A DNA stretch of 6,208 nucleotides from Halovenus sp. (lineage in GTDB: Archaea; Halobacteriota; Halobacteria; Halobacteriales; Haloarculaceae). Under the pieces are notes generated by a model, which was given only the letters and a program-made list of their open reading frames with translations, made no database searches and was not told the DNA's origin. How positions within the stretch are numbered: position 1 is the stretch's first letter; each line of letters starts with the position of its first letter. Where the stretch lies: the NCBI GenBank assembly GCA_028275145.1, contig JAQCNG010000073.1, forward strand, positions 1 to 6,208, written 5' to 3'. This document shows, in pieces, positions 6,043-6,208 of the stretch. A program made the translations under genes and the position numbers.

Positions 6043-6118
6043 GCTCGCGTAGCTCAACGGCAGAGCGCCTGTCCTTTGTACGACAGGAAGCTGGACGGTT
6101 CGAATCCTCCCGCGAGCT
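6043..6118 (+). tRNA. Irregular tRNA, best read as tRNA-Thr (anticodon TGT)
   Basis: The acceptor GCTCGCG pairs perfectly with CGCGAGC (6111-6117), with discriminator T6118. TA at positions 8-9 and the D arm GCTC/GAGC enclosing AACGGCA are normal. The anticodon arm is not. CCTGTC (6068-6073) pairs with GACAGG (6082-6087) over six pairs, and the loop CTTTGTAC has eight bases instead of seven. Placing U33 and a purine 37 gives anticodon TGT (6077-6079), reading ACA; G1-C72 and C2-G71 agree with threonine identity. The T loop TTCGAAT is canonical, but its stem pairs GGA(C)GG with CCTCC only if C6096 is bulged. The length is 76, about four more than the 72 of a small class I tRNA with this short D loop. 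TTG (Gln) would be an alternative reading but leaves a pyrimidine at 37. It could be a functional odd tRNA, a decaying copy or a sequence with base-call errors. No CCA is encoded. Confidence 0.7.
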
Positions 6119-6208
6119 TCACAGGTCGGTCCGAGTGTCGAACCAGTACTGCCCACCCGACCGCCCGCGTTTGCTCGCCGAGGCGGCGTCCCACCGGTGT
6201 CCCAGGTC

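Noticed and set aside
6068..6087. tRNA intron in the anticodon arm
   Set aside because: The excess in this arm is only about three bases, and no bulge-helix-bulge can form. Archaeal introns are longer.
5830..6156. Open frame of 108 codons on the - strand across both tRNAs
   Set aside because: It runs antisense through the tRNA-Gly 3' end and the whole Thr-like tRNA and shows no family motif, so chance is the simplest explanation.
5841..6208. tRNA-linked integration site or attachment repeat
   Set aside because: I find no second copy of either tRNA 3' end and no integrase or phage-like gene within the window.

Overview
The window comes from a haloarchaeon (class Halobacteria). The base composition is very GC-rich and the proteins are strongly acidic (Asp/Glu-rich, Lys-poor). 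There is an archaeal mevalonate kinase/isopentenyl phosphate kinase pair, a SAMP-type ubiquitin-like modifier and an archaeal MptD-type dihydroneopterin aldolase. Archaeal TATA boxes lie close to start codons, and the tRNAs have no encoded CCA. I cannot name the genus.

Layout, left to right. (1) Positions 1-1694, + strand: the 3' part of mevalonate kinase (mvk) and a complete isopentenyl phosphate kinase (ipk). They overlap by 4 bp (ATGA), and a strong Shine-Dalgarno site for ipk lies inside the end of mvk. Together they catalyse the first and last ATP-dependent steps of the archaeal mevalonate route to isopentenyl diphosphate, the precursor of archaeal lipids, quinones and carotenoids. (2) Positions 1728-2006, - strand: a small SAMP1/MoaD-like beta-grasp protein ending in Gly-Gly, convergent with ipk. 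(3) A 186-bp divergent intergenic region, then 2193-3050, + strand: a TatD-related TIM-barrel metal-dependent hydrolase. (4) Positions 3123-3560, + strand: MptD-type dihydroneopterin aldolase for pterin/folate-type cofactor synthesis, 72 bp downstream. (5) A 96-bp convergent spacer containing a biased TGTGC/TGCTG-rich run. (6) Positions 3657-5648, - strand: a 663-residue acyl-CoA synthetase of the Acs superfamily with its own TATA box and probably a leaderless transcript. (7) Positions 5745-6118, + strand: a clean tRNA-Gly(GCC) with a promoter, then an irregular tRNA that best reads as tRNA-Thr(TGT).

Most of the window is housekeeping DNA, and I see no mobile element, CRISPR array or new multigene system. 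Two things merit a second look. The Thr-like tRNA has four nucleotides more than a standard small tRNA, including an 8-nt anticodon loop and a bulged C in the T stem. The acyl-CoA synthetase has replaced all four residues that define the acetate pocket of canonical Acs, including Trp to Gly, so it probably acts on something larger than acetate. Smaller points are the modifier gene just after ipk, the lysine-containing SGRPHY motif where TatD proteins usually have a GEIGLD-type strand, and a 13-bp perfect dyad just upstream of the irregular tRNA.
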